Source: Chrysaora quinquecirrha (lineage: Eukaryota; Cnidaria; Scyphozoa; Semaeostomeae; Pelagiidae). From it: a stretch of DNA of 64,000 nt. Below are positions 27,024 to 39,900 of this stretch, in pieces. The translations under genes and the position numbers were made by a program. Within the stretch, counting starts at the first letter, position 1. Each line of letters opens with the position of its first letter. The notes below the pieces were generated by a model. The model saw only the letters and a program-made list of their open reading frames with translations. It had not been told where the DNA came from and did not search any database. The DNA lies in assembly GCA_014526335.1 (NCBI GenBank), contig JACTAT010000060.1, positions 4,440,404 to 4,504,403 of the forward strand, written 5' to 3'.

Positions 27024-27996
27024 GTTTATATTCTGCCGTTGGATGTAAATTACAATTTCCCGTTCGTTTAAATTGAACGAGCAGAGCTGACTAACAGGAG
27101 AAACTGGAGAAACTTATGCTAAACATATGATCGTCTACCTAGTAGACTTATTACAAGAGTCGTAGTTATCGCTTTGAGCAAACAGCTATATGGTTGTTGT
27201 TGTTGTTGCTGCTGTTTGCGAAAAGTGGGACTCAGGTAATCAGTCTATCTACCTAGGCCATCTGAAAAAAGAAGAGCGATAAATCTTCCATTGACTCCTG
27301 TGTGATTCTTGGTGTAAGAAATTGATTTTGTTGATTGACCAATCAGAGTCCGCAATATGAAGTGCTCATTTCATACAGCCTCGTTCATACTTCAAAATTT
27401 TTGCATCACGAAAGAGAGACTGACAGACCTCGGAAAAAAAAGAACAAGCAGGAAGAAGAGGAAAGAGAGTGAGTGAAACGTGTGCAAGGTTTTGGAGGGT
27501 AAGGTAAAATCTTGAAAGTTTTTAGATAGATTTAGAGGACTGCTAATTGTGAAAAATGTCAGTACAGTGTACAGTGTACTGAGTACACTAGTTCAATTAA
27601 TAAATTGTAGTACTTGTTTGAGAAAAAGCTAGTTAATTTACCTAGTCTTTAAGGAGATTAACAATGCTTTTACTCTTCCCTCTAATGAAGGTGCCAAAAC
27701 AGAACATTATCTTTGAACAGCCGTCATCTAAGAACGTTTGATGCTGATGGCATTTCAGACAAGCTGTAGAGGGTTGTTGTGTGTGCAACTTGCTTGTTCA
27801 GTTGAATAAAATGAACCTGCAGGTACCAGTTTATTCTTTGTGAAAAACAGATAGAGATCACACATAATCAAAAGTAAACTGAGCTGTGATTCTACTAAAA
27901 AGGACTTTATATAAGGATTCATTGGTGCCAGTTCTTTTAACATTCTCTTAGTGTAAGCCAAACTCAAGCAAAAACAACTTTTAACAGAGATTATCA
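27024..27996. promoter_or_regulatory. Shared 5' region of MED27 (-) and FAM20B (+)
   Basis: The two start codons face away from each other with 973 bp between them, so both promoters must lie here unless there are distant 5' exons. I see no clear TATA box. A small MITE (27143-27247) is inserted close to the MED27 side. A shared promoter is an inference from geometry only. Confidence 0.5.
27143..27247. mobile_element. 105-bp MITE with 9-bp target duplication
   Basis: Ends TAGACTTATTACAAGAGTCG and GACTCAGGTAATCAGTCTA are inverted, and the flanks are the direct repeat TCTACCTAG on both sides. A 9-bp duplication is typical of Mutator-like and foldback elements. It contains a GTT repeat. Confidence 0.85.
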
Positions 27997-30900
27997 ATGA
28001 GTAAATGGAGAATGAAGCTAAAAGAAAGAGTGATATTAATTGCACTTGTGAGTTGCTGTATTCTAGTTTATATCAAATACAAGTCTTCCAAAGGCATGAT
28101 AGATATAGTAGCTGATGACATAATAAACGAGGACAGTCAGACAAATCAATTTCATGTAGAAACTGCACATTATCACCAAAGAGAAGGTGTAAAAATTATC
28201 AAAAGCAGAGAGGTGGCAAAGCCTATTGATTCTATTAACAAATCTAAAGATGATAAAAGCAAAGAGTTGAATTCTTTAAACCATGATGATCAAAAATTAG
28301 AAAGTCTTGGTAAAATTGTTAATGAGGAGATTCACCCATGGGATATATGGTGGTCAATGGTCAGTGAAAGACATGTTACAAAACCAAATGCAGAGTCTCA
28401 AATAGCAAAGATTCTAAAAGCACTCGTCACTACACAAATAATTGAAGCTGATGTTGGCCATCGTGGTACTCAGTTAAAAGCATCACTTTTGTTAGATGGG
28501 CCAGAAAGGCAGAGAGTCGTGTTTAAACCAATGAGGTAATGAAAACTGCATGCATACAACAGAATATCCATATAAAGACACCATAAGCGCCAATGTTTTT
28601 GTTCCTTGCATTGTGTTACCCCTTGTATTGAGGCTTTTACAAATACATAAATATGTGTTTGTTAATGGAGTTTCAACTGTATGCAAATTTTATATGGTGT
28701 TATAATATATTTGATACCCTACATTAGGATGTAGTAGAAATATTGGCAATACTTTTAGATATATGCAAGAAATAAGTGGCAAAAGAGAGTCCAGATCATA
28801 TTCAGCATCATCATAATTGTCATAAGTATCACCATCATCATCGTCATCTTTAAGTAATGGTTTATTGTAGTTAAAGTGTCATTGTCATAATCATCATCAA
28901 CAGTATAAATCATAAATGCTCAAATCATAATCCTAGCACCACCACAACCACCCCCACCATCATCATCATCATCATCATTGCCACCCTCATCAATGTTGTC
29001 ACCCTTTTCATTATCAGCAAAATCATCATCATTATTATTCATCATTGTTATCATCATCATCATCACCATCATTATTCATCATTGTTATCATCATCATCAT
29101 CATCATCATCATCATTGTTATCATCATCATCATCACCATCATTATTCATCATCATCACCATCATCATCATCATTAGCATATTTGTTATTATCATTAGCAA
29201 CATCATCACTCTCATCATTTTAATAATTACCCCACCACCTCCACCACCACAACCATCAGAATCATGATCATGATCATCGTCATGTTCATCATCATCGTTC
29301 ATCTTCATCATCATCAACTGTGATCGTTTTATAATCATCTTTAGTGATATGCTTCTTTGGGGCTTGGAACCCCATAAAATTTCTAATAACCCCATAGAAT
29401 TTCATCCACTTTACATGAATTCCATGCTTGCCATCTTTTTCTACATATAAGTGTTGCATTATGAGAGAATGATTGATGTTGTTTTTCTCTTCAGGTACCC
29501 TAGAGAACATATTATTGTAGGGAATATCTATGATGGATTTGACAGACATAATGGAGAGATAGCTGCATTTCATCTTGATAGGTAAGTGAATTGGAGTATA
29601 ATGTCACTTAAATAATGAAATTTACCAAAATATACAAAACCACTGTTTAATAATTGCCAGTGCTAATTGCACTGTTTTGAATAAGTGCTCTACCTCAAAA
29701 TAACATTAGAAACAGAGGGAGCTTAAAGGGTCGACACCATGATTTATCAAATTTCTTAAATTGTATGCCAATGCCATGTTTTAAATTTCTTTTTGGCACG
29801 TTTTGTTGCGGCTTATATTCAAGGGTGACTTATAAACGCATGTAAAAAACCCGTAACTGATGGCTTACATTATTTTTCAAAGCTGTGAAAGTATTTTAAC
29901 AATTCAAACGGCAAAAATCAAAAGAACCGTTTCCTGTGAATTTGAAATCTCAAATGTCAGTCGTATTGCCCAAGGGGTACTTAGTATAATTTGTTTGGGT
30001 ATGGGTATATGCCGCCCATATGGGTGGGTTTTTGGTCCTGAAATTCTCTAAACATGAGTATGATTTTAACCAAAAAACCCCCATAAAAGTGGATGGCAAA
30101 TTCAAGAAAAGTCAAAAGTTAACTTTTATTCGGTCAGAAAAGTGGTAAAATTGCGTCAAAGATGTTCGTAGTACAATATCAAGCAATACTATGGTCTAGA
30201 AAGTCATTATTCTCATATTCCGCTTATTTTTACTCGTAAAATAGGGTCTGTTTCTGCAAAGGTTTACATAATAAGTGGGTGGGTTTCCGAAATCTAGGCG
30301 GCACATCCCCGTCCATTCATAAGTCACATACCACCCCGGGTCGTATTGAAGCCAGTTGTTTTCATGCATCATGACAGTACTTAGGCTGTTCGCTTTTTTC
30401 AAATAAGTTTCTACTTGCTCAGTTACGGGTTTCAGGGCCGTCCCTACATTGGGGGTGTTGGGGGTGAGACAGCCCCTCTGGAAAAAGGACCAGTCGGCAA
30501 ATCGGTAGTTTCAGTCGGTGAAATCAATCTTTTATGCATTCATGAATCATTTATACAGAGTAAAGTCTAAGGAAAAACAATGGGAAATAAAACAGAACTA
30601 CTGCAAAAGCATGGAGCATCTTTGCTTCACAAGGGAGGGCCGACCAAACGAAGTTTAAAATAATTGATTTCCATACTACAGATCAAAGTTATACAATCAA
30701 AATTTTCCAAAGTATGCCATATTTTGTCAATCTTTCGGATGCGTTTAGAATTCAGACGCTCTAAGATGGTTCGGCTTTTGACTACAATTTTGAAGTTTTG
30801 TACCACTCAAAGACCATAAGAATTCCGTATGAATTCCACGATAGAGTTTAAAGAGAATTTCATTTTAAGAGTCCCGAAAAGGCCGTTAGAGTGATTTTAG

Positions 30901-33900
30901 CTTCAGGATTTTCCAAAATTTACCGGGGAGGATGCCCCCGGAACCCCCTAGCAGCGTGCGCCTTCGGCGCATGTTCTACCACAGTGCCCGTGTTAATCGT
31001 GCCCATCAAAATTTAAGTACCCTCCTAAGCCCATTTGATGACGTCTAAAAGGTGTTTTCAGTTGGACTCTAGTCGGCAAATCGAGACGGTCACACCCCCC
31101 CTAGAAAAATTTTGTCGGGACGGCCCTGACGGGTTTTGTACATGCGGCTTTTTAATCGAGGGTGGCTTGCTTTGTTTCCAGAACATCATTTAATATGGCT
31201 TATATTCAAGGGTTGGATATCAACAAAGGTGGCATGGGTATAAACATAAAAAGGGGCTAACGATCCCAGAGACCAAAACCTTAAAAACTAAGAAGCCTAC
31301 AAAAAAATTACGTTTTGTATTCTTTTTCTATCCCTGATGTTATTCAAAGTCTAGGAGTCGACTCTGCTATGTGTTCTTTTGACATTGGCAGTCTTTTCAC
31401 AAACGTGCCTTTCGACGAGACCATCTGGATTTGTACTGATGCGTTATGCTGAAGGAAAGTTGTCTGCCCGCCATTCCCTGAGGAGATATTCATACTTGAA
31501 GTAATTTCGGGCCTGTTTACACGGAGGCGGGCCAGCCCGGTTAGGCGAGCTGGCTCGGCCAAACGTGATAAGACAGAACAATAAATTCTTTTGTTTGTGA
31601 ATCTTGCGTTTACATGAACAATTACCCAGCCCGGTAAGGTGAGATCCGTGATCAAAGGACGCGGATCTCACCTGACCGAGATCTGTAGGAACAAAGGAAT
31701 CTTTTGTTTGTTCACTTTGCGTTTACATGGAGAGCGGGCTAGCTCGGTCAGGCGTGGTGAAATCCTGACAGGAAAGAATGAAAAAGTGTTAATAAGCAAG
31801 CCTAGCTCTGCTAACCGGGCTGGATAATTTATCCATGTAAACGGGTGTAAACGCTCTGAAAAGGATCTCGCCTAACCGAGCTTGCTCGGCTGACCGGGCT
31901 GACCAGCCTCCATGTAAACAGGCCCTGAGTCTGCCAGCAAATCCATGGAGCTAAGCTTCAACAATATATTGTATGGGCAAAGAGAAGGCATTGCTATGGG
32001 AAGCCCTTTAGAACTAGTGCTGAACAACGTTTTTTATTGTTTACGAATGCAAACATTCTGGCTCAACATCAAAACATCCGGTCTATTTTAGATATGTCAA
32101 TCGCACTTTCGCTATCTTCATAGAAGATTCGCATTTCAGCCTTTTCCTTTAATAACTTAATGCATTGCACCCCTCAAGCAAATTTACGTTCAAAAAGGAA
32201 ATAAACATCTCTTTACCTTTTAAGATTGTCGATGTTGAAAAAACTACTACTCGGTTACTCGCAAGTATATATCGGAAATCAACTTTTTGCTACCCCTACA
32301 TGGGCTGGGATCCCTTCAGTCCAAAATAGAAGGAATGTATCCTTTTTTATACTCTTGTTCATCGAGCACTTATCTGTTCTAAAACTAGGCTTGATATGGC
32401 ATTAGGAAAAACAAAATCTAATTTATCGAAAACGGCTATCCAGAGGACATTATTTCTGATTGTTTCCGCAAGAACATCGCAAGGTTTTCGGCTGATAAAA
32501 TGTACGGTCCACATAAGTGCCCTGTTTAACTAAAAATGTAAGTGGAGTACGTACTATAGGTCGCCTTTCCTAGAGATAGGATTAATCAGCATGTTCTAAC
32601 TTACATTTTTAAACACAATTTTCGACAAAGAGAGCAACCACTGTGCGATTCGAAGCAACAACCCACGCTTAAGCATAATTTCACTCAAAGAGTTTTGGAA
32701 TCTGTCCACATCAAAAACAAAAGGCCGGTTCTGTGTAGACAGAAAGAGTTCGTTTTCACGCTTGCACTCTTCAATTAGTTCAACTGGTCATCCCGCTGTA
32801 TCCTGCGAGCTGACTGATGTCCAAAACAGAATATGAATCCAGCTTCACCTTTCTGTTGGTGCATTTCGATCATAACATTCGTCGTAGTCTACGCTCCTCC
32901 ACACCCAAAAATTTCCCGCCTCAGCTACCGAGGAAACAACAATTATGTTATTTAGTTTTTAGTTGCCGCTTCTGAAAGAGTGGGAGGAATGTAAAAAGTC
33001 TAATTTCAGGATCCATGATTGTCTGTCGAATAATACAATCATTTAATTTTCATTTTTAATATGAATGTAAAATTTGATTCTTGTAAAATATCTTCCAATC
33101 TTTTAGAATTCTAGGATTCTACAGAGCTCCACCGGTTGTTGGAAGGAGAATAGATTTAGAAAAAGAATTGAAACCAGTTGCATCGCAGAAATTATTGCAA
33201 ACATTTTTCAAAAATGGTGAGAACTTTTCTTGCACAATTGTTTATACCGTTGTATCTCTTCTATTGCCAAAACCTTCAATGAACGTGTTTCGTTGCTGTG
33301 TTGAGTAGTGAATTTCCTGCGGATTTATTGCGTTTTCTCACGTGGACTCTTCAATTAGTTTAACTGGTCATCCCACTGTATCTCACCAGCTGATTGGTGT
33401 TCAAAGCATAATACCAATGGAATTTTCGTTTTGGTGCAATTTTATCCAGATCTGTGTATAAATTCCGCCGTCCTCAATCGTTTTAGTGTGTTTCTGACGT
33501 AGTCAAACGAATTAAGACAATTGAGTGACGAGGAAAATAAAAAAATAAGGTACCATGCTGGTATACGAATTAACATGATGTGACCATCACGCAGGTATTA
33601 AATAGAACCTGTGTATGGCCATCGACTTGGGGTTGCTCGTACCTTTCTTGCCGGTATGGTACTAATAGTATTTTCAACGAAAACATCGAAAAAAGTTTAG
33701 AAAGAATCCAGCGATCCCCTTAAAAAGTCAGCAGCAACCAATGACCTATACTTTATACCAGAATTTATCAAATGATCTATTTGCTAATTTGATTCAAATA
33801 CATATTTTCTAGAAAATCAAGATGTTTGCTTCTACGGAGTTTGTTATTACTGCAAAAAGTCCGAAGCTGCCTGTGCAAAGGGCAACATCATGGAGGGATC

Positions 33901-36900
33901 TGTGACAATATGGTTACCACATGGATGGGAATTGAGCAATAATAGGCATCCATGGCAACGAACATATAGAAACAATAAAAAAGCAAGGTATGACATACTT
34001 TGTAAGACTTCATAATCTTCTTAGAACAATCGTAGAAATCTTGAAATACTTTGCACTAGTCCATTAAAAGCCTGTTCATTCGCTGTCGAATTTTCACTCG
34101 ACAATAATTGACTTTTGTCGGTCAATGTCGGGAGAAGTTGAGGAGTGATTGCATAAAAACGATTACAGCAATTTGGATGTCAAAGGACTCGATTTCCCTG
34201 CTCTTGGGGAAAAGAGAACAAATGTCCTGTTTTCTGCGCCTGCCTGTTGTTGAGTTTGGTTGAGGGAGATGTTCAGATGCTCTCAAAAGCCCTCGACTTT
34301 GATCATTAACACCACAAACAATAGAAATATCGAGCGAAGTCGGGCCATAAATTTGAAGCTGTTTAGACTTTCCTCGACAACCCCCAACATCACTCAACAC
34401 AGCTCGACATCACTCGATTAAGTGTGAAAATGCTGTCCACTTTTTACTCGATGAAAAGTCGAGGGTTGTCGAGTGAAACTCTAGAGCGTTTGAACAGGCC
34501 ATGAGCCGTAAATTGGAACAGTTTATTCTTGATAACTTGAGCCCCAAGGGAAGGATGGAAATGGTTCCAGTTAACGAATTTTTGACGAGTTGTCCGGGCT
34601 CTCGATAACTCGAATTTCAAATGATAGCGGGTTTATTAGGTTCTTCGCAGCAAATATAACTGGCAAAAGTCTGCAATCTTTAAGGTCAATGCAAAACCAC
34701 TAAAACTTCATTGTTCAACGAACGCTTCCATCTAATAAACGCCAAAACAAAGGTTTTCAAATTTCAACAAAAGAATTTTGGGTTTGTAGAGGAAATTCGT
34801 TATTCGACAACGAACATGAAATGTGTTTAAAATTCATTTAAAATTCGAATTAGCGAAGCATCAAACATACCACCAATCAGACTTCACCAACCATAATTCA
34901 AAATAATTACTTGTATATACTGTTAAAAATTTTTTTCGATTCTATCGCACTCTGAAGAAGCCCTGCTTGGCAGGGCGAAATATTAGTTTTTTTTTTAAAT
35001 ATTTCAATTCGAAACCATAGTTTATCTTTTTTTTTCTGCGTCGCGGTGTTCCTGCTTGGTTTTTTATTGTTATTTTTATACTCGTGTCACACGAGTACTG
35101 AAGTCTTGCGTATTACTAATAGTCCATTTCTATGATGGCATTACATGTTTGCTGTTCCCTGTTTTTTTTGCCTTGCTGTCTTGAAAAGAAGGAAAGAATG
35201 TATAGTCATAGACCAGATAGATATTTTTCAAACTTTCAAGATATCGAGTTTTGGATTCTCAAATCTAAAACTTTGTCTAGGCGTAGTAACTCCCTGACCT
35301 GTAGTCACTATAGACAATATTGTTTATTCATATTGTTTCACTCGGTTATAATAGGGGTTTCCGCAAAAGATGGCGGCCGTTTCTGTCAATCCCTTGTTTT
35401 TCTTAAGGTTTCTGGAAGGGAATTCTGGGAATAATTTCCTTAGTTACGAATTCAACGTCTTCAGTTATGTAAAATGCGTAACCGAGGAAATTATTCCCAG
35501 AATTCCTTTCGAAAATCCTTAATGAAAACAATAGGCAAAAACGGGGGCCATCTTTTGCGGAAGCGTCTATACTCATACGAATAACTCGAAATCTTTGTGT
35601 CCTTGGTATCCATAAATCTACATAGGTGCAATGTTTCCCTGCCCTTGCTCTGGTACTTTTGATATGACGAGCAAAGTTACTGATGCTATTAGCTTTTGAC
35701 CGTAACTGAAAAGTGACTTGGGGTGAAACTTTTCAGCCCCACTGGTCTGAGCCCTTGTAAAATAGTTAACTTTGAATGCTCATGAAATCATGTAATACAA
35801 GTGCTGAGATACTGTAGTAAACCTTTCCACTTTGTCAAAATTTTGGCTGGTTAATACGAATTTGCTATCGACAACAACTATATATCCGTAATTACGGCCC
35901 CTCCATTGAAAGGTCTAGAAATTTAGAGATATTTTGACGACAGTTGCTAAAGCCTGAACCATTTGTCTTCTCTTTTAGATGGGAGCTTGATCCAAATTAC
36001 TGTTCGGACATAATGAACGTTTCACCGTATGACTCTGGACCAAGGCTTCTGGATATAATGGATACTTCCATTTTTGATTTCTTGATAGGTAAAACTATAC
36101 ATAAACTAATTCTGCGGCCCTGGCCAAACAGTGAAACATTGTTGGTCAAATATTTAAGATTTAGTTTACAAGCAACGTTTGACTGTTTGATGACGTGGCA
36201 AACATAGCTTGAAATGCAGAACTGCGTTGCAATGTATGTATTTGAAAAAAACTCAAAACAATCCCTGCTTCTCACAAGAAAAATGCTTGACGAGCAATGT
36301 TTCACAAAGTGGCCATTCCAAACGTTGAAACATTTTTGAAACGACCAAATTCTAGATGTTTGACCACAAATGTTTAAACGTTTGGCAAGGGCCTTATTCG
36401 TTTTGTTTATATAAGAAATACGTCATTATAAGAAAATTTAAATTTTGATTATTCTATTCTAATTATCTAGGAAACTATAATCCTTGCGAAAAATGCTGGG
36501 GCACTTCGAATTTTTTTCAAAATTCTCGCTCTTAGGACGCATACCCCTTCCACCGATTCAATGTTGGCGAAATTGACGTTGCCAGTGATCCCAACATAGA
36601 ATCGGGGGGGAGGGGGATCTAATTACCCAAATATATTGTATTGGGATCGGGTTTTCAAAGTAAAACATACTTATAACATAGTGTCCCCAATATTTTTGGC
36701 GATGATTGTAGGTCATTGCTAAGGGATTCTTAGCTTCACTAGCATTTGATGATTGAAAGTTTCTTAGCATTTGCTTAAATTGAGTCTCCAAGTAAAAGGA
36801 ATCATTATATTTCCAGGAAATGGCGATCGACACCATTATGAAACATTCAAGAAAGGTGGATCACGTGGCATGTTACTTCATTTAGACAATGCAAAAAGGT

Positions 36901-39900
36901 ACATATTTAAGTATCGATCAAAGGGCTGATATGCTTGGCTATTCCATTAGATAATTTAGATAATCTACCGTACTTCCGCTAATAAAAGCCCCCGGGGCTT
37001 ATTTGGTTTTGAAGAAAATTGATTCGGCGTTTATTTAAGGGAGGCGGTTAAATGACTGAGAACTTTACTGAGATGTTTCCTCAGGGAAAACATTGCGCAG
37101 CAAGATAAGTTTGGGTTTTTTTACAAGGAGTATCCACATTTTGGACTTGAAATACACGCACTTTTTATAAGGAACTGCTACTTTTATAAGGTACTCGGAT
37201 AGGCAAAAACGGATAGGAATTTCTAGTACTAGATCGGAGACTACCAAGGAATCTGACTTTTTCTTTAACTTAACATTTCGATTAAAAAAGATGAAATTTT
37301 TCATTAACAGAACAAGCAATACTTTTCACCCATGCTTTTCAATCAGTTTTCATTTCTATACGTCTTCCAACACCTTATGACCTATCTTTCCTTGACCATT
37401 GGTTATTTTGAAGAATCATAAAGTTAAAGTTAAGGAACTGCTAAGGAATATTGAGTACTTGAATTTATCCATCAGTTAAGGAATTTTCAGTACTGAGCCT
37501 GAGCAGAACTTCCTTATAAAAATAATGCGTGTGAAAATTAGAGTGAACAAGGTGAAAAAGTGAACCGTTTGCACGTACGGTCAAATAAATTGGGGCCTCT
37601 TCAAAATTTCACGCACCAGTTCATTAGGAAGACAGTGAAGCCCTAATATAAAGGAGCCCAGTTGAACCAATATTGTTTTCCGCAGTAGAAAGATGTTCGC
37701 TGGATGGACGATTGCTTTACGTAGGCAAGGCCTTCTGGAAGAAAATATTTGTCGTGAGGTGTCCTTTGGGTACAGAGATGTCATTTATAAAGAAAGTGTC
37801 ACTTTTGCTCTTGTTACTCATGTTACATGTTACTCAAGACTCAAAATTCAACAGTTTTTCAACAAAACCAGAATGAGGGTTCCTACGTTGTATTTCGATT
37901 GTACTTTTTCAAACTGATTTTAGCTCCCTTGTTTTGTACACAGTCTGCTGTAATAATAATAATTCCCTTCGTGTAAGAATAAGTGTTTTCTTCACTTTTC
38001 CAGCTTTGGTAACCATTTTCAAGATGAGATGTCAATCCTTGCTCCGATAGAACAATGTTGCAGGTAAGCACAATGTTAAAATGTTTAAAGTCTATGATGA
38101 TATTTTTATCTGTTCATTAAAGTTGATGCGGGTGAGTTTATCTTAATGTGACGTCAAGAGTGGGATCAGACGAAGTCAAACGCATGGGGCCCTCGCCCAG
38201 AAGGGGCCCGTAAATATTTATGCCATAAGGAAATCATCGGGCATCAGAATGTGAAAGGTTTGTCACTTCGTCAATTTGTCACTTTCTGAATTTTGTCGTT
38301 TTATGCCCAAGATTCGCATTCATGTCCTCTTTTGAAAAATCTACATTAACTGCATTATTTACCCATCATTCACATGCCGAAACCCATAAACGATTGCTTC
38401 ATAAACTCTGTTGTTAACTTCATTTCATTTACCAACGGCTATGTCAAAGGAAGTCCGTAAATGCTACCAACCGAAATTGACAATCCTTTCACTACTTAAA
38501 ATGACTTGCTATATACCTCAAGGGAATTAATTTTCGCGGGAACTTATTTTCGCGGATTTTTTTCTCAGAAATAAGCAGAATTTATTTTCGCGGTTTTTCG
38601 CGGACTCTTTGGTGAAGGGAATTTTACGGGAGCTTATTTTCGCGGATCAGATAATTTTCATTTAAAAAGAAAGGAAACAAGGAATAATTTGAGTGCCTTT
38701 TGACTAGAAATCTTGCAAACGATACAAATGATACTGTAAATACAGAAGCAAATACCATATTTGGTTTTTCAGTGAAATGTTTCCCTATATTTGGCAAAAG
38801 CCTTCAAAATTTTAAAACTTTTTTGAAATCTTGGAAATTTTCGGGAATAAATTTTCGCGGACAAGCATATTTTGGTAATTTCAGGGGAACTAATTTTCGC
38901 AGAAATTGCCAAAATCCGCGAAAACCGCGAAAATTAATTCCCGCGAAAATAAATTCCCTTAAGGTAACGCCGACAAAAGGTCATTTTTTTCTCATTCTGT
39001 TGCGTAATAAGGACGTACGTGTTCACACAGAAATTTTTCTGGGATTTAGCCCGAACCCTCCTTCGGAACCGGTACGACATATTACTCCATGGGTCGCACT
39101 GCCTTTCTGTTTCTCATTGACAATTAGGACTTTTACAGACATGGTCATTTTCATTCTAAGTTCCATAACCGTCTTAGACGAAATTACAAGCAATATATTC
39201 TTTCACGCGAATAAAGTTTTAGTTGGACGTATCAAATTTTGGCCGAAGACTTCAGATGTGCTGGGTAGGGGGTAGAGGATCTCCGATGCAATGATGACAC
39301 TTAGGGAAATTTCCTTACCCCAAAAATCTTGCAGTTCCAGCCTTCTGGCATAAGGCTCATAGAAAGACATGACGCCGACGACCAGTGCAATGCTGGTAGA
39401 TTTGAGCCTGGTTTCTTCTCAATTTTTCAAAGAAATTGAAGTCTATTAGATTTCATTAATATCATTGTTTATTCTGCTCCTATGATATTTTAAATTGAAA
39501 GTTCAAAACTAAATTTGAAAACTAATGCAAAAAATAAATATCGCGAAATAAACTTTTTTTATCAGTAAAAATTTACCCTAAAATTTGTGTCATGTAATGA
39601 AAATTACTTGACGTTTAAAATTCGAAAATAAATTTACATTTATTAACTTAAAGAAAATAAGTTTAAAAGTCGTTGTGCCTCTTTTTAAATCCAGTACTAA
39701 ATCATACCATATTCAGGCACTTACACCGCACATTTCCTACCGATTAAATTTTGTGGGTATTTTTTTCATGAAATTCCCTTAGGCAAGATTTTCTTTGATA
39801 ATACAAACAAGGTATTCGCAGACATTTTTGTATTACTATAATCGCGATTTTGTCATGTCAAAAACTTTAAAAATTTGAGAATATTTATGCCCCGGGGGAG

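Noticed and set aside
28978..29395. Poly-H, poly-S and poly-D frames in FAM20B intron 1
   Set aside because: Translation of the ATC microsatellite in an intron with good splice borders.
38700..39275. 191-codon plus-strand open frame
   Set aside because: It begins inside the 38516-38964 MITE and runs out of it within a FAM20B intron, with no domain recognised. The element's TTTTCGCGG repeats explain the first part.
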